Positions 1-8,873 of a stretch of DNA of 64,000 bases are shown in pieces. A model generated the notes under the pieces. The model saw nothing but the letters and a program-made list of their open reading frames with translations, ran no database searches and was not told the DNA's origin. Origin of the DNA: Paraferrimonas sp. SM1919. Its GTDB lineage: Bacteria > Pseudomonadota > Gammaproteobacteria > Enterobacterales > Shewanellaceae. Both the position numbers and the translations under genes were made by a program. Location of the stretch: the NCBI RefSeq assembly GCF_010993985.1, contig NZ_WINH01000017.1, positions 1-64,000 on the forward strand, read 5' to 3'. How positions within the stretch are numbered: the stretch's first letter is position 1; the number at the start of each line of letters is the position of its first letter.

Positions 1-256
1 GAACACTAAAGTACATTGAGAAAATCGTTTTGTTGATTTTCAAATGCCTGTGAGTGCCCACACAGATTACTTGATTATATTGTTAAAGAACGTTTGACCG
101 TGTCGGTCAGGGCTGTGCATTTTACAGTATCAAAACCCTTCGTCAAGTGCTTTTTAAAATGTTTTTTCAAACGCTTTAAACAAGCTTTTATTTGACTCTG
201 AGATAAACCTAAGTTTGTATCAGTTAGTCAGCGTTGCCGCCGTTCCCCGTCTCAGT
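1..256 (-). ncRNA. 5' leader of an rRNA operon (16S gene lies beyond the window start)
   Basis: On the minus strand this stretch reads as the precursor leader of a gammaproteobacterial rRNA operon. A boxA antitermination element, GTTCTTTAACA, lies at 81-91. It is followed by AATCTGTGTGGGCACTC (about 50-66), which is almost identical to the segment following boxA in Escherichia coli rrn leaders. The mature 16S start is not in the window, so the gene itself lies to the left. The 5' end is placed near 256 by analogy with the E. coli rrnB P1 start. No protein gene is seen here. Confidence 0.88.
112..146 (-). promoter_or_regulatory. rRNA operon promoter P2
   Basis: Minus-strand -35 TTGACG (141-146) and -10 TAAAAT (119-124) with a 16-bp spacer lie about 145 bp downstream of P1 and just upstream of boxA. 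The sequence after the -10 (GCACAGCCC) resembles that of E. coli rrn P2 promoters. Tandem P1/P2 architecture is typical of enteric-type rRNA operons. Confidence 0.8.
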
Positions 257-292
257 GGTTGCGCATTATAGGGAGCTTTTACAAACGCGCAA
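256..292 (-). promoter_or_regulatory. rRNA operon promoter P1
   Basis: Minus-strand -35 TTGCGC (287-292) and -10 TATAAT (265-270) are separated by 16 bp. The block CTCCC-TATAAT-GCGC followed by CCACTGA is close to identical with the core of E. coli rrnB P1. The GC-rich discriminator is the known target of ppGpp/DksA stringent control and implies growth-rate control here. By analogy the start is A at 256. The upstream 293-350 region is AT-rich, as expected of an UP element. Confidence 0.88.
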
Positions 293-538
293 GCCCTTTT
301 TAATAAACAAACGTTTAAGCGTTCAATTTATGCACTTTAATGGCGTGAGATCACAATTTTATCACCGTTTGGTCTTATATATAGGCAGGCATAAAGCTAA
401 AAGAGTTATTTGAGTGGGGATCAAATGAGAAAATAAATATTAGTTGAAAGTTTCAGGCTAGGTTTTTTGGCAACCACTTAAGATCGCGACTCATCGCTCG
501 CTGTTAACAATGGCTAAGCTACTTTTCAAAAAAAATAT

Positions 539-570
539 AAAAAAAAGCCGCTCCATATTAAGGTGCGGCT
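539..570 (-). terminator. Intrinsic terminator upstream of rRNA promoters
   Basis: The minus strand reads AGCCGC-A-CC, a 7-nt loop, GG-A-GCGGCT (546-570), then a run of about seven T. The arms pair with one A-A mismatch. The plus strand has no T run, so it works leftward. It ends either a small RNA or read-through from lpd. Confidence 0.7.
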
Positions 571-682
571 AAGAGACCTGAAAGTTCAGTACTGGCAAAT
601 CGCCAAAATGCATTAATTAATGCTAATAAAAGGGTTAACGAGGTTGTAAACATGTACAAAGTGATGCGCGATGTCTTCCAAC
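540..682 (-). ncRNA. Candidate small RNA between lpd and the rRNA promoters
   Basis: This gene-free stretch has a plausible minus-strand promoter, with -35 TTGTTT (712-717), a 17-bp spacer and -10 TATAGT (689-694). About 140 nt downstream it ends in a strong intrinsic terminator at 546-570. No open reading frame worth noting lies in it. I do not recognise it as a known RNA family. The alternative is that the hairpin is only a backup terminator protecting the rRNA promoters from lpd read-through. Confidence 0.3.
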
Positions 683-707
683 GATTTAACTATAACGAGT
701 AACACAT

Positions 708-731
708 AAAAAAACAACACTTTTGTTGTTT
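708..731 (-). terminator. Weak terminator-like hairpin
   Basis: The minus strand has an AAACAAC / GTTGTTT stem with a 6-nt loop (712-731), then further T residues. The stem is AT-rich and probably weak. It overlaps the -35 of the candidate small-RNA promoter. Confidence 0.35.
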
Positions 732-870
732 AATTACTTAAATAAATTAAATAAAGGTCAAAATAGTTAACAAATCGGTATTTTTTGTAGTATTAATACA
801 CTTTTTAGAGTAGGGACTCTATTTTTAAGATATTTATGTTTCATTGTAAGTAACAGCACAGAGGTAAAAA

Positions 871-898
871 AAAGCCCTGCTTCAAGAAGCAGGGCTTT
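871..898 (-). terminator. Terminator of the pdhR-aceEF-lpd operon
   Basis: A near-perfect hairpin (AAAGCCCTGCT ... AGCAGGGCTTT, loop of about 6 nt) is followed on the minus strand by a T run. It lies 19 bp beyond the lpd stop codon. Confidence 0.9.
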
Positions 899-916
899 AA
901 GACTTATAAGATTAAA

Positions 917-2350
917 TTATTTTTTCTTTTTAACCGCTTTAGCATTTGGAAGATCTGTAATAGAACCTTCATATACCTCAGAGGCCAAACCAACTGATTC
1001 ATGCAGAGTTGGATGAGCATGAATGGTCAATGCAATATCTTCTGCATCACAACCCATTTCAATGGCTAGACCAATCTCGCCTAACAGCTCGCCACCGTTA
1101 GAACCAACAATGGCACCACCGATTACACGGTTAGAGTCTTTGTCGAAGATCATCTTAGTCATACCATCAGAAGCATCTGACGCAATTGCACGACCAGAAG
1201 CAGCCCAAGGGAAGTTTGCTACTTCATAGTTTAAACCTTGCTCTTTTGCTTCTTTCTCAGTTAGACCAACCCAAGCAACTTCTGGATCGGTATACGCAAT
1301 TGAAGGAATCACTTTAGGATCGAAGAAGTGTTTCTTACCAGCAATGTTTTCTGCAGCAACGTGACCTTCATGCACACCCTTATGAGCAAGCATTGGTTGA
1401 CCTACAATGTCACCAATAGCATAAATGTGCGGAACGTTAGTACGCATTTGCTTATCAACATTAATAAATCCACGCTCATCAACGTTTACACCAGCTTGCT
1501 CAGCGGCAATTAGCTTACCGTTTGGCGTACGGCCAATGGCTACCAGTACTGCATCATAACGTTGTGGCTCAGAAGGTGCTTTTTTACCTTCCATAGAAAC
1601 GTAGATACCATCTTCTTTTGCTTCAACCGCTGTGACTTTGGTTTCAAGCATTAGGTTCATCTTCTTGCTAATACGCTTAGTGAAGATCTTGATAATGTCT
1701 TTGTCTGCCGCAGGGATAACCTGGTCGAACATTTCAACGACATCAATTTCAGAACCTAGTGCTTTGTATACGGTACCCATTTCAAGACCGATAATACCAC
1801 CACCCATAACTAGTAGGCGCTCTGGCACTTCTTTAAGCTCTAGGGCATCTGTAGAATCCCAAACACGTGGGTCTTCATGTGGAATAAATGGCAGTTCGAT
1901 TGGGCGAGAACCCGCAGCAATAATTGCGTTATCAAAGTTAACTGTGGTAACAGTGCCATCGTCAGCAGTAACAGCAATAGAATTGCTGCCGGTAAACTGT
2001 GCGTGACCTTGTACGTGTTGAACTTTACGCATTTTAGCCATGCCAGCAAGACCACCGGTTAATTGACCGATTACCTTTTCTTTATGGCTACGAATTTTGT
2101 CTAGATCGATCTCTGGTTTACCAAAAGTCACACCGTGAGAAGCCATTACTTCTGCTTCATCAATGACTTTAGCGATGTGAAGTAGTGCTTTTGATGGAAT
2201 ACAACCAACGTTTAGACAAACACCACCTAAAGTGCTGAAACGCTCGATCACTACAGTATCAAGACCTAAATCCGCGGCACGGAATGCTGCAGAGTAACCC
2301 GCTGGGCCAGAACCTAATACTACAACTTGAGTTTTAATTTCCTTGCTCAT
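917..2350 (-). CDS. lpd: Dihydrolipoyl dehydrogenase (E3)
   Basis: This is the flavoprotein that reoxidises dihydrolipoamide with NAD+ in the pyruvate dehydrogenase complex; in related bacteria the same E3 also serves 2-oxoglutarate dehydrogenase. It is cytoplasmic, 477 residues, the usual length. Visible features are an N-terminal FAD-binding GSGPAG (residues 13-18), the redox disulfide in GGVCLNVGC (C45, C50), a second GxGxxG NAD+ site in the middle (GGGIIG), the AIGD FAD motif, and a C-terminal HAHPT motif (about 444-448) holding the catalytic histidine. It is last in the operon. A hairpin separates it from aceF, so it may also have its own transcript, as in E. coli. The C-terminal run of four lysines is a small oddity. 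Confidence 0.98.
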   Translation of the reverse strand: MSKEIKTQVVVLGSGPAGYSAAFRAADLGLDTVVIERFSTLGGVCLNVGCIPSKALLHIAKVIDEAEVMASHGVTFGKPEIDLDKIRSHKEKVIGQLTGGLAGMAKMRKVQHVQGHAQFTGSNSIAVTADDGTVTTVNFDNAIIAAGSRPIELPFIPHEDPRVWDSTDALELKEVPERLLVMGGGIIGLEMGTVYKALGSEIDVVEMFDQVIPAADKDIIKIFTKRISKKMNLMLETKVTAVEAKEDGIYVSMEGKKAPSEPQRYDAVLVAIGRTPNGKLIAAEQAGVNVDERGFINVDKQMRTNVPHIYAIGDIVGQPMLAHKGVHEGHVAAENIAGKKHFFDPKVIPSIAYTDPEVAWVGLTEKEAKEQGLNYEVANFPWAASGRAIASDASDGMTKMIFDKDSNRVIGGAIVGSNGGELLGEIGLAIEMGCDAEDIALTIHAHPTLHESVGLASEVYEGSITDLPNAKAVKKKK

Positions 2351-2476
2351 TTTTTCCTCTGTTCTTTTATTCTTGTTGAGAGTTAATCAAACAACCCTTA
2401 ACAGAGTGCTTTTCATTAACTGTTACCACACAAGGTGACAACATCTTACTCAATTAACTCTCAATAGCAATGAACA

Positions 2477-2501
2477 AAGGCTGTTTTTCTCAAACAGCCT
2501 T
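2477..2501 (-). terminator. Hairpin between aceF and lpd (attenuator or terminator)
   Basis: A perfect 10-bp inverted repeat AAGGCTGTTT / AAACAGCCTT with a 5-nt loop lies just after the aceF stop. On the minus strand only a short T run follows, so termination is probably partial. It would set lpd apart from pdhR-aceEF. The same spacer holds a second, longer-range 12-bp inverted repeat (2376-2387 and 2453-2464). Confidence 0.6.
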
Positions 2502-2507
2502 ATTAAA

Positions 2508-4388
2508 TTATAAAATTAGAGTTCTAATATCTGACAAGCAGGCATTTAGATAGCTAATGAAGCGTGCACCATCAGCACCATCAATCACACGGTGATCGTA
2601 TGATAGTGATAGCGGCAGTTGTAAACGAGGAGTGAACTCTTTACCATTCCACACTGGCTTCATTTCAGACTTAGATACACCTAAGATAGCAACTTCTGGT
2701 GCATTCACGATTGGAGTAAATGCTGTACCACCGATGCCACCTAGGCTAGAGATAGTGAAACAACCGCCTTGCATGTCTGCTGCAGTTAGTTTGCCATCAC
2801 GTGCTTTCTTAGAAACTGCGCGCAGTTCGCTTGATAGCTCATGAATGCCTTTCTTGTTCACATCTTTAAATACTGGAACCACTAGACCATTTGGCGTATC
2901 AACGGCCACACCTACGTTCACATACTTCTTAAGAATTAGGCTTTCACCGTCTTCTGAAAGCGAAGAGTTAAACGTTGGGTAAGCTTCTAGTGCTTTCGCT
3001 ACGGCTTTCATGATGAACACAAGTGGCGTGATCTTCATGCCAGAATCTTTCTTCGCTTCCAGAGCGTTTTGCTCTTTACGGAAAGCTTCTAGTTCTGTGA
3101 TATCAGCGTTATCCCACTGAGTAACGTGCGGGATTTGTACCCAGTTACGGTGTAGGTTAGCACCAGAGATCTTCTTAATGCGTGATAGCGGCTTGGTCTC
3201 TGTTTCACCGAACTTGTTGAAATCAACTTTCGGCCAAGGAATAAGACCTAACTCGCTGCCACCTTTGCCTGATGCAACTGCGCCAGATTCAACTTGCTTC
3301 ACTGCCGCTTTCACGTAGTTTTGCACGTCTTCTTTTAGGATACGGTTCTTACGACCTGTCGCTTTAACCTTGGCTAGGTTTACACCGAATTCGCGTGCTA
3401 GACGACGAATAACCGGCGATGCATGGGCGTAGGCGCTGTTTTCTACAAAACCATCTGCTTTAGCTGGTGCCGCTACTGGCGCTGGAGCCGCTTTTGCAGG
3501 TGCCGCCGCAGGAGCTGGCGCTGCTGCCGGAGCAGGTGCTGTTGGGGCACTGCCTGCAACTTCAAAGGCCATGATTAAAGAACCAGTAGACACTTTGTCA
3601 CCAACATTAACTTTAATGTCGACAACTTTACCTGCCATAGGAGCTGGTACTTCCATAGACGCTTTGTCGCCTTCTACAGAAATCAGTGACTGTTCTTCTG
3701 CTACGGTATCGCCAACGCTTACCATGATTTCGGTCACTTCAACTTCGTCGCCACCGATATCTGGTACATTCACATCTTGAACACTTGGCGCCGCTGCAGG
3801 AGCCGGAGCTGCTGCTTGCGCTGGAGCAGCAGCTGGGGCCGCTGCGCCAGAACCGGCTACTTCAAATATCATAATGAAGCTGCCAGTGGTAACTTGGTCG
3901 CCGGCAGCAACTTTAATTTCTTTAACCACACCAGCAAATGGTGCAGGTACTTCCATAGAAGCCTTGTCACCTTCAACGTTGATAAGTGACTGCTCTTCTT
4001 CAACGCTGTCGCCAACGTTTACTAGAACTTCAGTCACTTCAACTTCATCGCCGCCGATATCTGGTACGTGAACTTCTTTAAGTTCTGCTGCCGCTGACGC
4101 ACTTGCAGCTGGTGCAGGTGCCGCTTCAGCTGCAGCTGCAGGCGCAGCCACTGCGCCCTCAGCTTCAAATACCATGATTAAAGAACCAGTAGAAACGTTA
4201 TCGCCTACTGCTACTTTGATTTCTTTAACCGTACCCGCCTGTGATGCCGGTACTTCCATAGAAGCCTTGTCGCCTTCAACGTTAATGAGTGACTGATCTT
4301 CTTCAACCTTGTCACCAACGTTAACAAGGATCTCTGTCACTTCAACTTCATCGCCGCCGATATCCGGCACAAAAATTTCGATGCTCAT
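2508..4388 (-). CDS. aceF: Dihydrolipoyllysine acetyltransferase (E2), three lipoyl domains
   Basis: This is the core of the pyruvate dehydrogenase complex; it transfers acetyl from lipoyl arms to CoA. Its 626 residues hold three tandem lipoyl domains (about 2-78, 105-180, 205-280). Each has a [10 protein letters not shown] motif carrying the lipoylated lysine (K41, K142, K242). The domains are joined by Ala/Pro-rich flexible linkers. A peripheral-subunit-binding domain follows (about 322-358, [13 protein letters not shown]). The acetyltransferase domain ends in DHRVIDG (H599, D603). The lipoyl repeats are strongly alike, including at DNA level, which makes the number of copies prone to change by recombination. 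The gene lies 20 bp after aceE and is surely cotranscribed. Confidence 0.98.
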   Translation of the reverse strand: MSIEIFVPDIGGDEVEVTEILVNVGDKVEEDQSLINVEGDKASMEVPASQAGTVKEIKVAVGDNVSTGSLIMVFEAEGAVAAPAAAAEAAPAPAASASAAAELKEVHVPDIGGDEVEVTEVLVNVGDSVEEEQSLINVEGDKASMEVPAPFAGVVKEIKVAAGDQVTTGSFIMIFEVAGSGAAAPAAAPAQAAAPAPAAAPSVQDVNVPDIGGDEVEVTEIMVSVGDTVAEEQSLISVEGDKASMEVPAPMAGKVVDIKVNVGDKVSTGSLIMAFEVAGSAPTAPAPAAAPAPAAAPAKAAPAPVAAPAKADGFVENSAYAHASPVIRRLAREFGVNLAKVKATGRKNRILKEDVQNYVKAAVKQVESGAVASGKGGSELGLIPWPKVDFNKFGETETKPLSRIKKISGANLHRNWVQIPHVTQWDNADITELEAFRKEQNALEAKKDSGMKITPLVFIMKAVAKALEAYPTFNSSLSEDGESLILKKYVNVGVAVDTPNGLVVPVFKDVNKKGIHELSSELRAVSKKARDGKLTAADMQGGCFTISSLGGIGGTAFTPIVNAPEVAILGVSKSEMKPVWNGKEFTPRLQLPLSLSYDHRVIDGADGARFISYLNACLSDIRTLIL

Positions 4389-4408
4389 TGTTTCTTCCTA
4401 CTTACTAA

Positions 4409-7072
4409 TTACGCGTACAGAGGGTTAGTCTTGTCAACGTCGATGCCAAACTTAGCAATCGCTTCAACAATTACTGACTTCTCAACTTCACCGCGCTTGG
4501 CTAGTTCAGTTAGTGCCGCCACTACTACGTAACCGGCGTTCACTTCGAAGTGACGACGTAGGTTTTCACGGCTGTCTGAACGACCATAACCATCAGTACC
4601 TAGTACTTTGAATGAGGCTGCTGGGATAAAAGCACGTACTTGCTCGGCGTAGTTCTTCATGTAGTCAGTAGCTGCAATTGCAGGTGCATCATTCATTACC
4701 TGTGCAATGTATGGCACTTTTTGCTCTGCTTCTGGGTGTAGCATATTGTAACGCTCAACATCTTGACCATCACGGGTCACTTCGTTGAATGAAGTCACTG
4801 AGTAAACGTCAGAACCAATACCGTAATCGTCGCTTAGAATTTGCGCCGCTTTACGAACTTCAGTCATGATCGTACCCGAGCTCATCAGCTGTACTTTAGA
4901 CTTCTTGCCTGCGTAGCTTTCTAGCTTGTAGATACCCTTACGAATGCCTTCTTCCGCACCTGCTGGCATTGCTGGCATGGCATAGTTTTCGTTCATAAGC
5001 GTTAGGTAGTAGAACACGTTCTCTTGGTCGCCGTACATACGCTTAATACCGTCTTGCATGATTACTGCAACTTCGTATGCGAATGTTGGGTCGTAAGAAA
5101 TACAGTTAGGAACTGTACCCGCCATAATGTGCGAGTGACCATCTTCATGCTGTAGACCTTCACCGTTTAGGGTAGTACGGCCCGCCGTCGCACCAAGGAG
5201 GAAACCACGTGCTTGCTGGTCACCTGCCATCCACGCCATGTCACCAACGCGTTGGAAACCAAACATCGAGTAGTAGATGTAGAATGGGATCATCGGCAGA
5301 TCGTTAGTCGAGTATGAAGTTGCAGCAGCAACCCATGAACTCATCGCACCTAGCTCATTAATACCTTCTTGCAGAACCTGACCTGAAGTGGCTTCTTTGT
5401 AGTAAGAAACGATGTCGCGATCCTGTGGGGTGTAGTTCTGACCGTGTGGGTTGTAAATACCAATTTGACGGAATAAACCTTCCATACCGAAAGTACGGGC
5501 TTCGTCAGCAATAATTGGTACTACGTTTTTACCAATGCCTTTGTTCTTAAGCAGCACGTTTAGTGCACGAACAAATGCCATGGTAGTAGAGATGTCACGC
5601 TTTTGCTCTTGTAGCAGGGCGTCAAACTCTTCAACTTCTGGCAACTCTAATGCTTGCGAGAAGTTAGGCAGACGCGTTGGTGTGTAACCATGCAGTTGTT
5701 GACGACGAGCGTGTAGGTACTTGTACTCTTGCGAACCAGCATCTAATTCTAGGTAAGGCAGATCTTGCACTTTTTCGTCTGATAATAGGTCATTTAGCCC
5801 TAGACGATCACGTAGGTGAAGCACAGACGTCATGTCCATTTTCTTAACCTGGTGAGCAATGTTCTTACCTTCTGCTGCTGCGCCCATGCCATAACCTTTA
5901 ACGGTTTTAGCAAGAATTACTGTAGGACGGCCTTCTGTTTCTTGAGCATTCTTGAATGCAGCGTATAGTTTAGAGCTGTCGTGACCACCACGTTGTAGAG
6001 CAAAGATTTGCTCGTCAGTCATGTCTGATACTAGTGCCGCTGTTTCAGGATACTTACCGAAGAAGTGCTCACGTACATAAGCGCCATCTTTAGACTTAAA
6101 GGTCTGGTAGTCACCATCTACAGTTTCGTTCATTAGCTGCAGTAGCTTGCCCGTGGTGTCTTTAGCAATTAGCGCGTCCCAATTGTGACCCCAGACGACT
6201 TTCACTACGTTCCAGCCAGCACCTTTAAATAGACCCTCAAGTTCTTGAATGATCTTACCGTTACCCATTACTGGGCCATCTAGACGCTGTAGGTTACAGT
6301 TAATAACAAAACATAGGTTATCGAGTTTTTCACGGGCCGCAAACGAGATTGCACCACGTGATTCTGGCTCGTCCATTTCACCATCACCTAGGAACGCGTA
6401 TACACGCTGTTCTTTTGTGTCTTTCAGGCCACGGCCATCTAGGTACTTAAGGAAACGAGCTTGGTAAATGGCTGAAATTGGACCAAGACCCATAGATACT
6501 GTCGGGAATTGCCAGAATTCAGGCATCAGTTTCGGGTGTGGGTATGAAGGTAGACCTTTACCATCAACCTCTTGTCGGAAGTTATCTAACTGCTCAGCGG
6601 TTAAACGGCCTTCAAGAAAAGCTCGTGCATAAATCCCAGGAGAAATATGACCTTGATAATAAACGAGATCGCCACCATCTTTCTCGTTAGGCGCACGGAA
6701 AAAGTGGTTAAAGCAGGTTTCATAAAACGCGGCAGCAGATTGGAAGGAAGCCATATGGCCGCCAAGCTCAAGATCCTTCTTCGATGCACGAAGTACGATC
6801 ATAGCAGCATTCCAACGAATAATCGCTCGAATACGACGCTCCAGTGTTACGTCACCAGGGTAGGCTGGCTCTTGAGAAGCTGGAATAGTATTAACATAGT
6901 TAGTCGTAATTCCAGTTGGCATGTCAACGCCATCTAAGCGGGCTTTATCTAATACTTGCTCAAGAATAAATTGAGCGCGTTCAACGCCTTCTTCACGAAC
7001 AACAGACTCTAATGCCTGCATCCATTCTTGAGTTTCTTGTGGATCTATATCTTGGGGCAACACATCGCTCAT
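4409..7072 (-). CDS. aceE: Pyruvate dehydrogenase E1 component (homodimeric)
   Basis: This thiamine-diphosphate enzyme decarboxylates pyruvate and reductively acetylates the E2 lipoyl groups. At 887 residues it has the length of the single-chain E1 of proteobacteria. The ThDP/Mg2+ motif GDGEMDEPES lies near residue 230. The first residues (MSDVLPQDIDPQETQEWMQALESV) are typical of the family and include the E2-binding N-terminus. It follows pdhR by 45 bp without a visible promoter or terminator, which supports one pdhR-aceE-aceF transcript under PdhR control. Confidence 0.98.
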   Translation of the reverse strand: MSDVLPQDIDPQETQEWMQALESVVREEGVERAQFILEQVLDKARLDGVDMPTGITTNYVNTIPASQEPAYPGDVTLERRIRAIIRWNAAMIVLRASKKDLELGGHMASFQSAAAFYETCFNHFFRAPNEKDGGDLVYYQGHISPGIYARAFLEGRLTAEQLDNFRQEVDGKGLPSYPHPKLMPEFWQFPTVSMGLGPISAIYQARFLKYLDGRGLKDTKEQRVYAFLGDGEMDEPESRGAISFAAREKLDNLCFVINCNLQRLDGPVMGNGKIIQELEGLFKGAGWNVVKVVWGHNWDALIAKDTTGKLLQLMNETVDGDYQTFKSKDGAYVREHFFGKYPETAALVSDMTDEQIFALQRGGHDSSKLYAAFKNAQETEGRPTVILAKTVKGYGMGAAAEGKNIAHQVKKMDMTSVLHLRDRLGLNDLLSDEKVQDLPYLELDAGSQEYKYLHARRQQLHGYTPTRLPNFSQALELPEVEEFDALLQEQKRDISTTMAFVRALNVLLKNKGIGKNVVPIIADEARTFGMEGLFRQIGIYNPHGQNYTPQDRDIVSYYKEATSGQVLQEGINELGAMSSWVAAATSYSTNDLPMIPFYIYYSMFGFQRVGDMAWMAGDQQARGFLLGATAGRTTLNGEGLQHEDGHSHIMAGTVPNCISYDPTFAYEVAVIMQDGIKRMYGDQENVFYYLTLMNENYAMPAMPAGAEEGIRKGIYKLESYAGKKSKVQLMSSGTIMTEVRKAAQILSDDYGIGSDVYSVTSFNEVTRDGQDVERYNMLHPEAEQKVPYIAQVMNDAPAIAATDYMKNYAEQVRAFIPAASFKVLGTDGYGRSDSRENLRRHFEVNAGYVVVAALTELAKRGEVEKSVIVEAIAKFGIDVDKTNPLYA

Positions 7073-7117
7073 GTTACTTTCCCTTCTTCACTTCTTTACG
7101 AGTTAAAATTTATACCG

Positions 7118-7873
7118 TTAGCTATCTTTACGCATTCTACGTAGACTTCTTTGCAAACGGCTATCTTCTTGACGCACAGCTAATAACACTTCTTCAATAT
7201 AAGCCAAGTGATCATTAGATGCTTGTCTGGCAGCTTCTGGATCTCGTCCAATTATAGCTTGTAATAATTCACGACGAAGACGATTTACAACTTCTGCAGC
7301 ATCTTCCCGCCTAGACATTAAGTTTAAGTTTTGCTTTACATTTGCAGCAAGCACAGTGCTTAAGCTTAGTACTAAATGTAACATTGTCACATTATGAGAA
7401 GCTTCAGCAATGGTTCGGTAAAAATCAACGATTGCTCTGGATTCTCTATCCACATCAGAATGCGCTGCTTCAACTTCATTCAAAGCATTAGCGATTTGCT
7501 GCATATCCGTATCGGTTCCACGCAGAGCAGCAAAATAAGCCATCATTCCTTCAGTAGCATGACGAAACTCAAGAAGGTCATATTGACTTTCTGAGTCATT
7601 AGTCATCAATTCAATAATCGGATCAGCTAAACTCTGCCATAACTGGGCTTGGACATAAGTTCCTCCACCTTGCTTACGAGAAAGTAATCCTTTAGCTTCT
7701 AGTTTCTGAATAGCTTCACGAAGCGAAGGCCTTGAAACTTGAAATTGGTTGGCTAACTCTCTTTCAGGGGGTAACTTTTCTCCTGGTTGTAAACTACCCT
7801 CTAAAATCATTTGCTCGAGTTGCTTCATGATTACATCAGATATTTTAGGCTGGGCAATTTTCTTATAAGCCAT
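7118..7873 (-). CDS. pdhR: Pyruvate-responsive GntR-family repressor PdhR
   Basis: This transcription factor represses its own operon until pyruvate releases it. Its 251 residues have an N-terminal winged helix (about 10-75, with LPPERELANQFQVSRPSLREA as the recognition core) and a C-terminal all-helical FCD effector domain of the FadR subfamily. Its gene heads the aceEF-lpd operon, and a perfect PdhR-type operator lies 30 bp upstream. That makes autoregulation very likely. Family relatives that respond to lactate or fatty acids look similar, but the neighbours and the operator settle the identity. Confidence 0.96.
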   Translation of the reverse strand: MAYKKIAQPKISDVIMKQLEQMILEGSLQPGEKLPPERELANQFQVSRPSLREAIQKLEAKGLLSRKQGGGTYVQAQLWQSLADPIIELMTNDSESQYDLLEFRHATEGMMAYFAALRGTDTDMQQIANALNEVEAAHSDVDRESRAIVDFYRTIAEASHNVTMLHLVLSLSTVLAANVKQNLNLMSRREDAAEVVNRLRRELLQAIIGRDPEAARQASNDHLAYIEEVLLAVRQEDSRLQRSLRRMRKDS

Positions 7874-7902
7874 TATTTACTCATCACCTTGCTATTATTG
7901 TC

Positions 7903-7922
7903 AATTGGTCTTACCAATTATA
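7903..7922 (-). promoter_or_regulatory. PdhR operator overlapping the pdhR -10 box
   Basis: AATTGGTCTTACCAATT (7903-7919) is a perfect 7+7 palindrome around a 3-bp centre and matches the known PdhR site ATTGGTNNNACCAAT. A TATAAT hexamer on the minus strand (7917-7922) overlaps its end, so a bound repressor would block RNA polymerase. The -35 (about 7940-7945, GTGATC) is poor. The rest of the 7874-8045 spacer shows nothing else I can name. Confidence 0.88.
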
Positions 7923-8045
7923 TACAGGTGACTTTAGCAGATCACATTTTCTCTGTCTAGTGAGCTAACACTCTGTTAAACTGAAAAAATGTGAGCAAAT
8001 ACTAAAATTTAAAAGTATTAAGAGATTTATTTATAGCGTTATCTT

Positions 8046-8873
8046 TCAACCAAGAACGGCTGAAATGGTAAGTAAAGCTAGAATAATTACCACTGCTAGC
8101 AAGGTACGTTTAAGTAAAATCAATGCGGTATAGCTTTCAGAAATAGCGCTATGGGTAGAAGATGAAAATGAATCATCTTGGCTACTCTTAAGTACTGATC
8201 GGAGCAGTTGCTGTGGTGATAATTCTGGATTAAACAAATTTTCTCCCCATACCTTCGCACCTTCGCTAAAGTTTCCTGATAACAAATACAAAATTGAAAC
8301 CAGCCGCACCATTACTCCATCAAAATATGTAAACACTTGTTCAAGCCAAGCAATGGATTGGTTCTCCCTTAAGACCACTAAAGCCGAAAAATACAGTAAT
8401 AAAATAGCTGGGTTAAAGAGTATCAGAATAAATATTGGGGCGAGAAAATGACGATAATTAATCCAAGCTAACTGCCCAGCTACCTCTTGGTCTAAGTCTG
8501 AAAAAGAGAGAATTTGTTTATCCTTGCAACCAAGTTCAATAGAATATAGCTTCATCGCCACTTGGTCATCTCGACAAGCGGCCATGCAATAACTTTTATA
8601 TGACCGCCGCAGCTCAGTATGTTCAAACACGGTAACTAAAAGCGCAATCCAGATAATTAATTCCATCAGGCCCAATAACCAACCTTCACTGACAGCCAAA
8701 AACGTTGCCAATAGCAATGGTAGATGCACAATAACAATGACTTCTGAGATTTGCTTAGATAACCTTTTCTGAAGCTGCAATTGTAAGGAATTAAAATAAC
8801 TTTCAAATCTTACCAAAGGTTTTTTGATCATTCGCTCAAGAAATAACGCAAACAAAGTAGTAAACAGGATCAC
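8046..8873 (-). CDS. ampE: AmpE, inner-membrane regulatory signalling protein
   Basis: This 275-residue integral membrane protein shows several hydrophobic segments (about 1-12, 45-85, 140-165, 255-275). It matches AmpE by position after ampD and by its opening (MILFTTLFALFLERMIKKP). Its molecular function is not established; it has been linked to the ampC beta-lactamase regulatory locus. It overlaps the end of ampD by 4 bp (ATGA), so the two are translationally coupled. No ampC or ampR lies in the window. Confidence 0.9.
   Translation of the reverse strand: MILFTTLFALFLERMIKKPLVRFESYFNSLQLQLQKRLSKQISEVIVIVHLPLLLATFLAVSEGWLLGLMELIIWIALLVTVFEHTELRRSYKSYCMAACRDDQVAMKLYSIELGCKDKQILSFSDLDQEVAGQLAWINYRHFLAPIFILILFNPAILLLYFSALVVLRENQSIAWLEQVFTYFDGVMVRLVSILYLLSGNFSEGAKVWGENLFNPELSPQQLLRSVLKSSQDDSFSSSTHSAISESYTALILLKRTLLAVVIILALLTISAVLG

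Noticed and set aside
3540..4380. Direct DNA repeats that might suggest a mobile or CRISPR-like array
   Set aside because: They are the coding repeats for the three lipoyl domains of aceF.
7920..7960. CRP-like site upstream of pdhR (TGTGA ... TCACC on the minus strand)
   Set aside because: The half sites are separated by 10 bp rather than 6, so it is not a CRP site.
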